Positions 1 to 12,096 of a stretch of 64,000 nucleotides of DNA are shown one piece after another. Below the pieces are notes generated by a model. The model was not told the DNA's origin, did not search any database, and saw nothing but the letters and a program-made list of their open reading frames with translations. The DNA lies in contig JAGMUV010000004.1 in assembly GCA_020744425.1 (NCBI GenBank), positions 62,001 to 126,000 on the forward strand, written 5' to 3'. This stretch comes from Dactylonectria macrodidyma (Eukaryota; Ascomycota; Sordariomycetes; Hypocreales; Nectriaceae). The first letter of the stretch is position 1, and every line of letters starts with the position of its first letter. Both the position numbers and the translations under genes were made by a program.

Positions 1-2
1 AA

Positions 3-197
3 GAAATTGGCGGGGTAACTGCACAAGCCATGCCCACCATCCAGGGTCTATGTACCACCGTCTCCATCGTTTTTGACAACCAGAAGCCCACAGAGCTACA
101 ATATGGCATGGAAGACTTCATGGATGAAGATCGTACCGAGTCGGACGGTGACTGGGACGGTGACCAAGACGACGATGAGGCTGCCTACGCCTGGTGA
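3..197 (+). CDS. 3' end of an unidentified gene (partial)
   Basis: The frame is open from the window edge and ends at TGA 195-197, giving 64 C-terminal residues. The visible part begins with an ordinary mixed segment (EIGGVTAQAMPTIQG) and ends in a strongly acidic tail rich in Asp and Glu that closes with AYAW. Acidic tails of this kind are common in nuclear and nucleolar proteins, but the fragment is too short for me to name a family. The 5' part lies outside the window. The next gene is on the opposite strand, so the two converge. Confidence 0.55.
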   Translation, partial: EIGGVTAQAMPTIQGLCTTVSIVFDNQKPTELQYGMEDFMDEDRTESDGDWDGDQDDDEAAYAW

Positions 198-916
198 AAT
201 CTAAAGACAGCACGACACCCCCCACGTAACCACCAAACAACTCACAACCCTGTATTTGAAAACCCCGGACACTGGGCTGTGTTTTGTGAATCTCACACGC
301 GCTATATGATTATGATCTTATCCGCTCACAATGACACATCGATGACGTATGAATCTGGAGCTGGAGTTGAACAGTGAGTGGCTGCTGCTGCTGGAGCAGC
401 GAATAACGGTGATAGCACCTCACTGGCTTACTTGTTTTCTAACTCCATTGCTTGCTTGCCCTGTACCTAGCATGAGAATTTTAATCTCGGGTTTGACTGG
501 TAGCACATGCGGCTCATGCGGAATGCGGGGAAATTCAAATACTTCGTCTCGCGCAAAGCGATAATTTGAGACAGTTGTCTGAGCCCAAACAGAGTGAAGT
601 CATAGTCAATCGCTTACACGGTAAAGGTTGACAATCAATAGCATACCGCCGCGATATTTGCAGTTTTTATTTTTTCATCAAGAGCCTTGATTCTTGCAAT
701 CATAATTACATTTGGATACTGGTGTCACCTTTCTACAAGGTGTGACAAATCTATGAACGAGAACGCTGGTGCTAATGTACACATGAATCGCTGCTGTCCC
801 GTCAAGAGCAGTGCGCCGCATCAACCATGGCTAGCCAATGCGGTATCGTCCTGACCTTTCTTGAGTCGTTTCTCGAATGCGTCCGGCGCCATATGACAGG
901 CAGTTGAGTGGACCGT
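198..916. other. Convergent intergenic spacer
   Basis: This stretch separates the plus-strand partial gene from the 3' end of the RS-rich gene. It should hold both 3' untranslated regions. A T-rich patch lies near 665-690. I see no RNA gene, repeat or credible open frame. Confidence 0.5.
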
Positions 917-2922
917 CTAAAAAGCAGCACCACCCATACCCTCGCCTGCCATGTTCTCCATGCTCTTCTCACTCAAGTCACTCCGCATCTCCCAAGCACG
1001 CGAGTCACGCTCCAGACGATCCCAGTTGTACAAGCTTTTCCGCAGCCGCTCTTGCTTCGCCTGCAGCTCGTCGCGGAGTTTCTCTTCCTCATCCTTGAGT
1101 TTCCGGTAATGTGGTTCGATTTCCCGTGTCACACCCAGGTGGGAGGGGGTGAGGCTTGGATCGAGCTTGCCTCCAGGGATAAGAGGGGGTAAGGTTGCGA
1201 GCATGCTTTGTGCAAGTGTTTGTCTCGCACTGCTTGAATGCTGAGCCGATGGGCCCGTGGGGGGGTTAAAGGGTCGAGCTTGGGTTGGGGCAGATGATGA
1301 GGGAGCATTAGTAGGCGTCGCCCGCGGACCGGTGGGAATAGTCGAAGGCCCGTTGGGCGTGGCAGGAATTGGTGAATGTCCAGACATGTGTCTTGTGGGG
1401 GGCTGGGTCCATCCACCTCTTCCGCCACGAGACGCAAAACTGCCTCGGGTTGGGGGGACATATCCTCGCGGGCCTGCTGGAGGGTTGGTCGGGCTGGTAG
1501 TCCCTGATCGAAGTGGCGGAGGAGCTATGGGTGTCTGGGTCCGTATTGCTGGAGGAGGAGCTGGAGACGACACTGCTATAGAGAAGGTCCTGTTTGCTGC
1601 CGGCCCAGTAGGAGGAGCTCTGAGAGCTGCAGGACCACGCGGTGGTGATCTGGAAGCGGGAGTAGCCGAGCCATACGCCGCGGGTCGGGGGGCATCTCTT
1701 AGGGGCGCGGCTCCTGACGGACCAGGGCGGTGGGGAGAATCGTCACGAGACTGAGGGGGTGGTGACCGAGCCCTAATGGGACTTGGGCGAGGGGACGACC
1801 TTCCCGATGCTGATTGAGAGGTGATTGCTGACGAGATCCCAGACTCCCTAGGTGGAGAGACTCGTCGGTAAGACTGGTAGCGATCGGCACCCCGCCGGCT
1901 TGGGGATCGTGAGCGTGGGCGATAAGAGCCGCCCCCTCCCGGCCCTCTTGGTGGTGACCTTCCAGGAGGAGTTCTCTCCCGTCGCTCCCTGTTAAACGGA
2001 GAGCGGGACCTACGCCTTTGGAAGTTAATAAGAAAACATTAAGAAGAACGGACTATGCTCACCTGTCATCGCGACGATCAAAGTCACGCTCTCTAACATC
2101 GCGAATCCGATCTCGATCCCATTCCCGCTCTCTGGGTCGTTCTCTTTCACGTTCTCTCTCACGCTCGCGATCTCGGTCCCAGTCTCTTGCTGGAGACCGA
2201 GGTCTCTCGTATCTGTCGCCTCGCATAGGAGAAGACCTCCTCGATAAACTACGTCGAGGAGGAGAATGCCTCCTCATGGGGGACCTGCTGCGCTCTCGTC
2301 TGCGTGGACTCTCTCTTGATCGCTCCCGTCGATACCGATCACCGCCACTTCTGGACCGTCGGCGTGGCGGATATCTCCCAGGAACGTAGCTGTCAGATCC
2401 AGCAGGCGGCGGGCTCCGGGGACGTGGACTTCGTGGTCGTGGACTTCTCACTCTCTCCCTGATTGGGCTGCGGGCTCGCCGGGGTGACCGATCCCTAGGC
2501 GTAGGTCGCCACGACTCTCCAGCGCCATACCTAACGACTTCCCCGTCGTCATACCTTTGGCAAGTTAGCAAAGCCCAACAAGGTGGCTTGCATGGTGATG
2601 CGTGCATTGGTGGGGTATTTCCAGGGGTAAAGCAAACAAAAAACAAAAGGAAACAAGCAGATTCAAGAGGGAATGGGACTGTTGTCGTTGCTGCATAAAG
2701 GTTGACACCATGACCAGTGGGATTGCGCTGTCGTCCGAAATCACATCCCAAAAGACCTGCTGCGAACAAAACCAAGAGAAAGCCTCGACACTCGTCAAAA
2801 ATGCATGTCTTCTGGCCTCGGTCGACTGTCCTTCTGAAAATCGGCTGACCATACCTGCCACAGTGGGCTGGGACTTGTGACTGGCTCCTTTCGCTCTTTT
2901 GGATTCTTTCTGTCGATTCCAT
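917..2922 (-). CDS. Arg/Ser-rich (RS-domain) protein, splicing-factor-like
   Basis: Three exons are modelled: 2922-2855, 2554-2063 and 2015-917, with introns of 300 and 47 nt, giving 552 aa and ending at TAG 917-919. After a short N-terminus comes the segment YDDGEVVRYGAGESW, then about 200 residues dense in RS, SR, RE and RD dipeptides, a Pro/Ser/Thr/Gly-rich disordered middle, and a C-terminal coiled-coil-like segment (LKDEEEKLRDELQAKQERL). RS-domain proteins of this build act in nuclear pre-mRNA splicing or as repetitive matrix proteins; that role is inferred from composition alone. The first exon is uncertain. A phase-compatible alternative start (MDRDRGRR, 3833-3809) lies upstream of the next gene and would need an intron of about 1.25 kb. 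The 300-nt first intron is long for this genome. Confidence 0.7.
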
Positions 2923-3097
2923 GCATTATTTTGTGCTGTTTGAGCCAGAGCTTATCACCTGGGTCTTCAAGATGGTGTGTACAGGGCCGTATGAAGCGGG
3001 GTTCCAAATCGATGTCGTTGATCCGTACCCACGGATGGACGTGCGCGAGCAGTACTCGTATCCTTTCCCTGCAGTCTTTGGAGATTTGCTAAACCTC

Positions 3098-3568
3098 CTA
3101 GATTGTGACGAACTTTTGTTCCTTGTGCACCAGGAACTCGATCGTGTGGCTGGCCCACGCGCCGCTGCAATTGACCGGGTATAGGTGACAGCCCGCGAAG
3201 TATCTCTTGGGAGAGCCTGTCGGGATCATTGTATAGAGGCGATTGAAGAGGATGGCGTAAGGTCGACGTAGCCTTTCAACTACTTCCGGTACGAGAACAA
3301 GTTTCTTAATTGCGTGTTCGACATGTTCGAGTGCGTATTCGAGGTCTTCATCGTCTGGGTCGAGTGCTTGAGTTGCCCACTCAAGATTGGCTTGGGCTAA
3401 CAGCGCGGTGAAAGACATATCGTCTGACCCTGCTTCGTCCTCGAGCCCAGTGTATCGCGGCTGCTCCGCGAGCAGGGTTTGGTTATCTGCCGTGTCCTGA
3501 CTCGATTCGCCATCGTCGCGTGGGGGTTCTCTATCTTCGTTTGGCTCTCGAGGCGCGAACGGATCCAT
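3098..3568 (-). CDS. Hypothetical protein, 156 aa
   Basis: A single uninterrupted frame begins at ATG 3568 and ends at TAG 3098-3100. The first 50 residues are acidic and probably disordered (MDPFAPREPNEDREPP and onward). Residues 50-110 look helical, with alternating acidic and hydrophobic positions (ALEHVEHAIKKLVLVPEVVERL). I do not recognise the family. The gene lies 175 bp upstream of the RS-rich gene on the same strand. A plus-strand frame at 2921-3184 overlaps its 3' end and is also protein-like, so coding strand is not certain. If the RS-rich gene really starts at 3833, this whole frame would sit inside its first intron. Confidence 0.45.
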   Translation of the reverse strand: MDPFAPREPNEDREPPRDDGESSQDTADNQTLLAEQPRYTGLEDEAGSDDMSFTALLAQANLEWATQALDPDDEDLEYALEHVEHAIKKLVLVPEVVERLRRPYAILFNRLYTMIPTGSPKRYFAGCHLYPVNCSGAWASHTIEFLVHKEQKFVTI

Positions 3569-4351
3569 CGTGTGGTCTGATTAGGCAGTGGCGCTTCGAT
3601 CGTTCTTGCGTGTTTCGCCTCAAGATGCCGTCCAAAGCGATCACAAAGTGTACGCGACTGGTCCAGGGAGGGTAAAAAAAAACGAGTGTCCGGGCCAAGG
3701 TAGTGTGGAATATCGATGATCTCCAGGTTGGTCTGGGGGTGTATGGATGATGATGATGATGATGGGAGTGGGCAGCGCAAAGGAGGAAAAGAAATGTGGA
3801 CGTGGGCTTACCTCCTACCGCGATCGCGGTCCATAATTGCTGTGAGTGTGCAACGAAGCGTGCGGCAGGTGCCTTTCTTCGAGTCGATCCCGGCTTCGTG
3901 CTTGGTGGGAGAGCGCTGGCACGCGTTTGCGACTCCTGTCAGGAGCTTTCGAAGAAAGATGTGTCGGAGATTTACAAGCCCGATCCCCGGATAAGGCGAT
4001 AAAAACACAGTGCATCTTGGGCTTGAGTGGACCACGCACTGTACAACCACAAGCTCAGGAAGGGACATCGACTTATCATAGGTAGTACCTTCCTTAGCAC
4101 ACCTGATTAATATTAATGTAGCAATTGTCAATCATCATCGGGAACTCACTTGAATTTCTTCTAGATTGGAGAAAGGTGGCATGGTTTACTGTTTAGACGT
4201 ATTGTCCAAGAAACACATCGTACGCTTGAAATCTGTGATTTTACTATCCTTGGACCTTCCATGTCCATAGACATTTCATGATCAAGAGTCGCAGCGCCCT
4301 CCTAGCATCTGTGCTCGCCTACCTGAGTTACTATATTACCTACAATCATCA
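3569..4351. other. Spacer with possible short exons
   Basis: No complete gene could be closed here. On the minus strand, ATG 4182 starts an 11-codon exon-like piece (MPPFSNLEEIQ) followed by a GTGAGT donor, and the downstream frame 4131-3808 is open and ends in MDRDRGRR with its own GTAAGC donor at 3807. On the plus strand, 3796-4002 encodes a Cys-pair-containing frame (CCEC and CDSC) without an ATG. A GAT trinucleotide run lies near 3745-3762. Either strand could carry a small multi-exon gene. Confidence 0.3.
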
Positions 4352-6757
4352 TTACTTGTCCTCCTCTGTCGTATCTCCACCGTCATTTTCAGAAACCCTC
4401 GACATGATCCACTCTTGAGCCTCCGCTGCGTGTCCCTGCATCATCTTATTGAGGCCGAACATGGGACTCCTCACTACAGTACCGAACCTTCGCTTGTTCA
4501 CCTTTCGAGTAAGGTCAGGATCTGACCAGCAAGCATGATCGCCTGCAACGTAGACGCGGGAGTTTTCCTTGTACCAGGATGATAGGTCTCCATCGATATC
4601 AGACTTGACAGGTCTGAGATTGCCTGTCACAAAGTTGACCACCCCGGAGATACTCGACTTGCAATCTAGAACTAGTCAGCGCGGCACATACTACCAGAGA
4701 TGATCGATCATTACCCCTGTTAAGCAGCAGGACTTTGACTCCAAGATATGCGTTCCCAACACCCATGATAAAAATATCGTCAACATCATATAGCTGAAGG
4801 TAATTGTCCCAAAGATAGCAGACCAACGACTGGATCTGCTCCTGGAGAACCTTTTCTTTGGACTTTGGTATGTACGAGTCGGAATCCTAGACCGTCAGCA
4901 CAGAGCCAGTAATGTGCATCTGGATACCTACTTCTTCGTGTGTAATGTACGCAGGCACATTGACATCCATGATCCCAAACTTCTGTCCAATAGCCCAATC
5001 GATGTACTCAGTAACCCCGTCGACCTTGCTACGTGAGCGTCTTCTTCAAAATGGCCTGGGGGGTGAGATACTTACCACCCAAGCATTATGTGGCTCGAGA
5101 GTGGTGTCAATAACGTCTGGCTGCGCGAGAAGTTGAGGCCTGAAAGGGGTTAGTGAATGAAATTCACGAGACACCAATGGATGTCTTACGGATCGTGTAT
5201 GATAACAAGGATCTTTTTTGCGTCATGGAGGTTAGGTGTGACCAGAACTTGGTTTTCAAACGATTTGTAAAGCTGTTCACGTTGTACGTATAGAGGAACC
5301 ATGCTATGCTTGGCCTGCAGTACCTGCCGTTGTGCATGTCGGATGACATCGTGAAGTCGATCTGCATTGAGAGTTTGCACTTCAGGAACGTTGATGACAC
5401 CCGGTCGCATACATTCCCAGTACGGAGCCTGGTGCGCCTGGACTTTTGCGAGAATGCGCGCAGCCTCTTCGTTCAGCTTAGGGATCTCCATCTTTGGCGG
5501 GGGTTCACCCATTAGAGTCCTCGCTACTGCAACCGCAGAGTTTGAAATGGCCTTGAGGTTGTAGCCACCCTCTAAACACACCGCGACCTTGCCGTCTGCG
5601 AGCGACATCAGCATGTGAGTCATGTGAGCGTAGCAACCGGGCGAGACAAAACAGCCTCCCAACTCGTCACCGTCTGCGGCGTCGAAGCCTGCAGAAATCA
5701 CCACGAGGTCTGGGTTGAACTCTTTGGCAACTGGCATCACAATCTTTTGGAAAGCTGCCATATACTCCCCATCGCCCATGCCTTGATCGTGCCAGCCAAT
5801 GTTGATGTTCTTGCCGAGCCCAGGGCCGCTACCACAGTTCTCGATCCCGCCATCCGGTGTCATGGGGTTCGGGGGCTTGCCAGGGTAAAAGATGCCGTTC
5901 TGATATACGTGTAAGGAGATGTAGAGAACATTGGGATCCTGATAGAAGATGTTTTGAACACCATTGCCATGATGGACGTCCCAGTCCAGGACCAGGACCT
6001 TCCGACATATGTCTGGACAGTCCTTCTGGCAGACCTTGACGGCCACGGGGACGTTATTAAAAAAGCAAAAGCCCATGGGCACATCAAACTCGGCATGGTG
6101 TCCTGGGGGGCGGATCACTGCAAAAGCGTTTTTGACCTTCCCCATGACGACGTTCTTGCAGGTCTCGATCGCACCTCCGGCCGAGAGCATGGCTGCGGGG
6201 TAGGACATGCTTCCGACGTAGAGAGATTCGCGCCCTTGATCATACTGTCTGGTAAGCTCTCGCAGCTCTGATGTGCTCATGTGTTCCAGACTCTCTACCC
6301 AGCTAAGATGGTCAGGGGAATGGGCCAGACAGATTTCCTCCCTTGTTGCGGGGCGAGCAGCTATCCGCCACATGTATCTTGTTGGACATTCTTTGATAAT
6401 CCTGGCGAGCTCTGAGGCTGGGCCGTTGTATACTAGGCCCATTCTCTTAAACGCTTTGAAGATCTCGTGAATGCGGCGAGGGTCCTCAGGGTGATGGGTA
6501 TTGGGACTGAAGTCGGCATTCATGTGGAGCTTCATGCGATCGTCGTAGCAACAGCCCGTTGGGAGCAGGCCTCGCCGTCGCATTTGCTCCATCGCCAGGT
6601 CTTGCGGTTCTGGGTCACTGTCTGCATCGTAGCTGCCCTCCTCGGATGCAGTGTCATCATCATCGACGCCATTGTGGCCGGCCTGAGGGACTCCGTTGAG
6701 AGCATCAGCATCATCCATGGGATGATCCTCGCCATCCATGGGAGAAGGAATGTCCAT
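4352..6757 (-). CDS. hda1: HDA1/Clr3-type class II histone deacetylase with Arb2 domain
   Basis: Five exons are modelled: 6757-5190, 5139-5076, 5024-4932, 4886-4715 and 4665-4352. Introns are 45-51 nt and the product is 736 aa. ATG 6757 was chosen because a CTTTCAG acceptor just upstream suggests a 5'-UTR intron and no earlier in-frame ATG exists. Residues 75-400 form the zinc deacetylase domain. Visible motifs are RPPGHHAEFD (active-site His pair near 220-221), LDWDVHHGNG (zinc ligands near 260 and 262), SAGFDAADGD (Asp near 359) and LEGGYN (Tyr near 399). Residues from about 515 form the C-terminal Arb2-type domain expected of Hda1 and Clr3. Family members remove acetyl groups from H3 and H2B tails and enforce heterochromatic silencing; in Neurospora HDA-1 works in the HCHC complex with HP1 and chromodomain partners. 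All catalytic residues are present. Confidence 0.95.
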
Positions 6758-7937
6758 GGCCAACTGAGGTGGGACTTTTCGCTGAAAGGCCAGCAGCACC
6801 GAGAGTCTTTGTCAATGTTGAAGGGGTGGCTACGAAAGCGACAATTGGTTCCACGAGCACCCCTCGCCGGTGTCGGTGCCTGGATCAAGGTCAGGGTGAG
6901 GAGCATGAGAAGAAAAGGGAAAATAGACGGAAGGAAGAAGAAAAGAAGATATGGGGCTTGAGTAGTTCTGTTGGTAAGGTGCCATCAACTATGAGACGGA
7001 GTATTCAGGGGAGGAGACTGGTTGAGGACGGCTCTCATTCAGCTGGCAGGATGAAGACGCGCGAACGAAATGAGAAGAACAAGGGAAGCGAGTAGGAGGC
7101 CAAAAGAAAAAGGTGAGTCTCTGAAAACAGGCAGCTGGCGGCATAAAAACGGGAGCACAAGTGAGATGGCACAAACGTACCGAGTAATAAGAACAGACAG
7201 TCCCTCGCAGAGCCAAGCTGAAGACAATGGCCAGGGATGGCGCGATCAACGATGAGCCAGCGCAAAACCCAGGGCCCTCCAGGCGATCAACGCATGAGAC
7301 AGGCCTTGAGGCTGAGCGGTAGGTTGAGTTTGCAGCAGTGAAGTGGGCGTCTCGGCGTCGCAGCGAGCAGCAGAGGGTGAGGCGCGAAGCAGTGCTGATG
7401 GGCCTGGGCCGACCTATCTCTAAGTTGGATGCGAAGGTGAGGCTCGGTAGGCGAGGTTGGCTTTGGTGGGCTGGCTTAGGCGCTGCTGGCCAGTGACATT
7501 GGCCGGGGGTCTTAGCGGACAACCGCCACTGGCTTGTGGTGAACGGACGCACCAAGCAGCCGTTCATTCTTAACCCGCCAGAAGACATGTTCCACACCGA
7601 ATTATCAAGGCCAGTCCTAGGCATGAATTAAACATGTAGAAAGTCTAAGAGATACAGGTTCAATATTGAAACTGGGTTCTTCTTGCGCCGCTCGATTCTC
7701 GTCGTATCCACCAGACACGATGTTCCTCAATCTCCTAGTCTGTTAGCCCCCCATCCCTCCAAAATCCATTGGCATTCACATTAACAAAGAGCCACGTCGA
7801 GTCTCTCCAACAGTAGTTTAAATTTGTCAAAGACAATTGCCGAAGCATTGGTCTCCTAATTCTAACCATCTTCTCTAAGCGTACCACGGTCATCCTTCAA
7901 CCGGCTGCGCAAGCTTGCAGTTCAACACCCTCAACCG
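6758..7937. other. hda1 promoter and leader, plus F-box gene 3' flank
   Basis: This 1.2-kb stretch lies upstream of hda1 and downstream of the F-box gene, both on the minus strand. The minus-strand acceptor CTTTCAG near 6780 suggests a leader intron. Several open frames exist (for example minus 7624-6989), but they show no conserved-looking segments. No repeat or RNA gene was seen. Confidence 0.5.
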
Positions 7938-9285
7938 TCAGCGAACCGAAGGCACCATGGACCGCCCATCTGCCCAATTCTGATGTTGTGACTCATTCAG
8001 ATGTGAACCGTCGTCTCCGCGAGGCGAATACTGCGAAATGGACCGCACAAACTTAGCCCCTGGCGGCAACGATCCATCCAGCCTTGCATCACCACCAAAC
8101 ACCAAGCGCTCGCCATCGCGCTCGTCATCAAAGTCAATCACACCACCCACACCATCTTCTGGAAGGCTTGGCATGTTGTCTAGCCAGCGTCGTTCATCCA
8201 AAGCACACCTGATGGCGATCTGTATAGATTCTTGATCCAGCGTGAAATTGGCGTGATGGAGTCTGGCTTCAACGATGAGCCGTTCGCGGGGGTAGCTGTA
8301 GATGTTTTCGAACAAGTGTATTAGCTCTTTAGGACCCAACTTCGCGTAAGTCTTGACGATGCGACCCCATCGACTCTGATCGTTCCAGCCCGTCATCATT
8401 GATTGCGGTCGGTCAATAGTGTCAATGAGCGGCAGGTCCCAAGCGTCCTAGACAATATGTTAGAGGGTTTCTTCACGTAGTGACTCTGGTCTAACTTACA
8501 TCATGCTGATAAGGGTCAAGACGAGGACAGAGATAGTGCAAGACCACATCTTTCATCGTCTCAACCAGGTCCATCAGCTCCAATAGGTCGTTCGTGGAGT
8601 GGCGCCGCATTTGGCTAGTTCGAATGTCGTCCACATACGGCTCCGGAAGTCCAACTCTAGGCCTTGGCAACTCGCCGTGAAAGTAGAAACCGTAGAGCCA
8701 CCATCTGTAAAAGGCCCTCCGGAATCTCTCGCCTTCATGCGGTCGGAGGAGACGGCAATTTTCGGACTCATGAAACCATCTCATCTGAGGGAACAGTTCC
8801 TCCCATCTGCGCACAAGTTGACAGTATTTGAGTAGGGGGCCGAGATCACATTCGGTCAAAATGACCGTTTTGAGAGCTTGAGATGGGGTTGCGTTGGGCT
8901 TTCGTGCTTTGGAAAAATGTGTAAAGCCATCGCAGGATTCTGCTACGTCAACGGGCAAATGTTCCGATCGCGGAGCAAGTAAAGATCCACCATCTCCGGC
9001 ATGGCGTTGGTAGACGATCCTGCGAGGGGTATAGAGCCCTCCAGGCGACTCCAAGTCACCTTCGGAGGCAGTGTAAACCTGTAAAAGTTCATCGAACGGA
9101 CTGAAGTCTCGAGACAGAACTGGAAGCAAGATTGATGCCTTTGCTTGGGTAAATAGGTCAAGCAGTGTTCTGTGCGTCGCAGCGAGGCTGAACACATCAT
9201 CTAGACTGAGCTGATGATAGATGTCGAGAAGAATCTCGACGGGGAGACCCGTCAAAACGAGTGCTTCAGATGTAAGTGGAGTCAT
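7938..9285 (-). CDS. F-box domain protein
   Basis: Two exons, 9285-8500 and 8447-7938, flank a 52-nt intron (GTAAGT donor, CTAAC branch, CTAG acceptor) and give 431 aa. Residues about 11-45 match an F-box: TGLPVEILLDIYHQLSLDDV followed by a leucine-rich helix. The remaining 380 residues hold no repeat that I recognise (no LRR, WD or kelch pattern). Large fungal families share this layout, with an N-terminal F-box and a divergent C-terminus. By family, the F-box would bind Skp1 in an SCF ubiquitin ligase and the C-terminus would choose the substrate; the substrate is unknown. Confidence 0.85.
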
Positions 9286-10300
9286 CTTGACTTATTTTAG
9301 TGAATATGGTGAGACGAATGTAAAGGGTTGTGAGAATGCAGGAATGGGTGTGACTCTTAGGTGGTGAGGAATGGTCTTTGGGGTCTTGGATTCAATGGCA
9401 ACAAGGATTACTGCGCAAGAGCGCGCGTCGTGTCCTGGCTGCCAATTATGACTGAGTCTCGGAGAGGTACTACAGGTCAAGGACCGCCACCGCGGAAGAA
9501 TCTGGGCGACGTTAGCCCAGTGAACTGAAGTGAATTGAGCTGCGAGAGGGAGCATACCAAATACAAGGGACATGTTAATGTATGATTGGGGACCAGGAGG
9601 TCGATGGGAGGTTTCTAGAGTGAACCAAACTTGTGACGTCCAGTAGGTCGCTTTGATATGACGATATCAGAGCAGGCTTAAGATTAGACGGTGGATGCCT
9701 AGTGATGTCCGACAAGTCAAACACTGGGCTTTTCTTCACGGGTGGCCGCAAAGAGTGGGTGAATGGTAAATGAGATGAGAGCGCCAAAGCTCTCTCGTTG
9801 CCTCACGATGCTGTTTGATGCGTCACCGAGAAGCGATTAATACGGGGGGGTTTATTGATCAGCCACCCCTGCGTTGGGGCTTGAAAAAGGACTGGGGATG
9901 CACTGTGGCATCGATCGAGAAGAAAAATCCTGTTCCATCGCGGTGGGCAAGATCATCACGATTCCAGCAAAGCTTGGATGATGTCGTGATTGAGATGGAA
10001 GACCCAAGTTAACAAGGAAAGGGGGTATTATGACTGGCAAGTCTAGAGCCTGTCTGGAGTCGCGTCTTGATACCAAATCGCCGAAAATTTGCCGGTCTCC
10101 GGGCCAAATGTTGATGCGACTGATAGCGGGTTGTACATCGGGATGGGCAGGATTAAATTATCAAGCATCATTAATCGTGTGCAATAAAACAAGCGAAATT
10201 TCCATTCTATGAAACAGCACTACATAATCCCCATGAACTCCAATACCCTCCCCGGTTTTAGAGGCATAGAAAGCCAGAGTATCGAAAGGTATCATAAACT
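9286..10300. other. Intergenic spacer
   Basis: This stretch holds the F-box promoter and leader and the 3' flank of BRX1. Frames such as minus 9573-9292 are open but unconvincing. I see no repeat, RNA gene or recognisable regulatory array. Confidence 0.5.
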
Positions 10301-11338
10301 CTAAGCGAATAGCATCTTGGTATCCAGCTCGCTCTTGGCCACTCGGGGGCCCTTGGTTCGCAGTCCTAGTTCACCCTTCCTCGACAACCGGCCAACAGTC
10401 TGCTCCGCGCGAGCATTGTGTCGCGAGGCCTTGCCCTTGCGGACCTCGGCTCGCACCTGGTTTGGCGACACGAACTCCTTGTTCTCGTAGATGATAGGGC
10501 CGCCGAAAGAACCCTCCTGGATCACAATGGGCGTGAGGACGAATCGAGGACCAATCTCGACCAGGTTGATTTCCGAGTCTTTGTTTCCTCGCCTCGACTC
10601 GCGGACCTTGCCCTCCTCTTCGTCGGTTTTAGAAGATTCCACCTCGTTAACCTGATAGTTTCGAACCCAGATCTTGCCATCGGCGAAGCTAAATCCCATA
10701 ACGTGGTCAATGAAGGGTTTCGATTTGCGGGCGCCTTCGGGGACGCCAAAGGTGTGAAGGAAGAGTTCCTTGATGACTCGAAGGTGAGGTTGCGTCTCGA
10801 AGGCGGCATCGAACGACAGAATCGGTCTCGAGCCCTTCAAGCAGTTGCCTGTGAAGTGTAGCTCCTCCATAGTGTGCACTGAGTCTGCGTTAGCGCTTTG
10901 GAACTGGCCCACGGTATCGCTTTGTCTCACGGTTTTGGAGGTGGAACTTGATGGTAGGACCATTGGGGACTTTGCTAAGCCACACGTAGAGATCCTTTCC
11001 TTTTCGCGCCTCGAAAAAGAGAACGTTGTTGCAGTTGTAAAGTTCGGCCAACTCGTTGAGCTCGTAGAGCTTCGTCTTGGAATCGAACTTCGCATCCTTT
11101 CGGCTATGGGGGAGCATCGAGGCGATATCGTTCAAGAGATGGCGGTGCCTATGCGATGGGATCCAGGTTAGTCGAATGCGCTTGGCCAAAGTCAAGCTGT
11201 AGCTCAGATTTCTTACCTGTAGGTGACACCCCTAGAGGAGAGGATCAGGACTCTCTGTTTGTTCTTCTTGACGCCATTGCTCGGCGCATCCTCCTTAGTC
11301 GCACTCGACTTGGAAATAGATTTGTAGACGGCCGCCAT
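10301..11338 (-). CDS. BRX1: Ribosome biogenesis protein BRX1 (Brix domain)
   Basis: Three exons, 11338-11217, 11148-10931 and 10878-10301, with introns of 68 and 52 nt, encode 305 aa ending at TAG 10301-10303. The N-terminus carries the Brix-domain start (KQRVLILSSRGVTYRHRHLL). The domain continues through LYELNELAELYNCNNVLFFE, the GPTIKFHL segment and the conserved FTGNCLKGSRPILSFD, to about residue 240. A basic tail follows. Brx1 is an essential nucleolar factor needed for 60S subunit assembly (27S pre-rRNA processing). Length and motif order agree with yeast and other fungal Brx1. Confidence 0.95.
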
Positions 11339-12096
11339 TGTGTTCAGAGAAATGTTGTTGCTTGTATGAGGCAGGCTTCGCGAAGAGTGTCAAACAGAGA
11401 CTGGACTGGCTTTGCGGCGATGGCGGGCAGCTTCCAAAAAAATTTGGTCGGCAGCGATTTTCTCCGCTACGATAAGCTCTAGCACCACGCTTATCGAGAG
11501 AAGGTGGAGCCGCCATGGACACCGCTCAGACAAGACACATGCCACTTGCCAAGACCACCGAATCTAGGTCAAGACCCAAGCGAGAAACCCGGTGCGTGGC
11601 TCCAGCTTGCAGGGACATTCGATTCGAGATACGAAGGTTAACGGGAATGTGAAAGTGTAGCTCATATGAACTGCGCCTGGGATTTTTTCCATGATTATCA
11701 TGATTACCTAAATGGGGTGACAGTCAGTTTGGAGGAAGGGGCCCCACCATAGTACGCTGTTTACTAGCATAAGGTACTTCGAAGCGACTAGGTAGCTACG
11801 GTCAACGGACCACAAAACGACCCCTCATGGCAATGAGCATTAAAGGATTCATTTCAGCTACGTAAGATGAGCATGCCGCAGCGATCGTTGGACGCATCAA
11901 CCCAGACAACCATCATGACAAACAAGAACAAAGGAAAGCCGAAGTAACCGCGCCTTCTGATATCAAAAAAGACGTGTCACGATTCCTCGTCTCCTCGAGT
12001 CTCCTTATGTGACGAACATTCCTAGGGAACAAACGGGACGCCTGGTATCCCACCCCAAGCCATACATACCGTCGCGAAACGGTCCCCGAAGAGAAC
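11339..12096. other. BRX1 promoter and Rab11 3' flank
   Basis: Both neighbours are transcribed on the minus strand. No credible frame, repeat or RNA gene is visible in these 758 bases. Confidence 0.5.

Noticed and set aside
1257..1754. 165-codon plus frame opposite the RS-rich gene
   Set aside because: Gly/Ala/Val-rich mirror of Pro/Arg/Ser codons on the true strand.
6989..7624. 211-codon minus frame upstream of hda1
   Set aside because: Low-complexity, Ser/Leu/Cys-rich translation in a probable promoter and leader region; no start context or homology cue.
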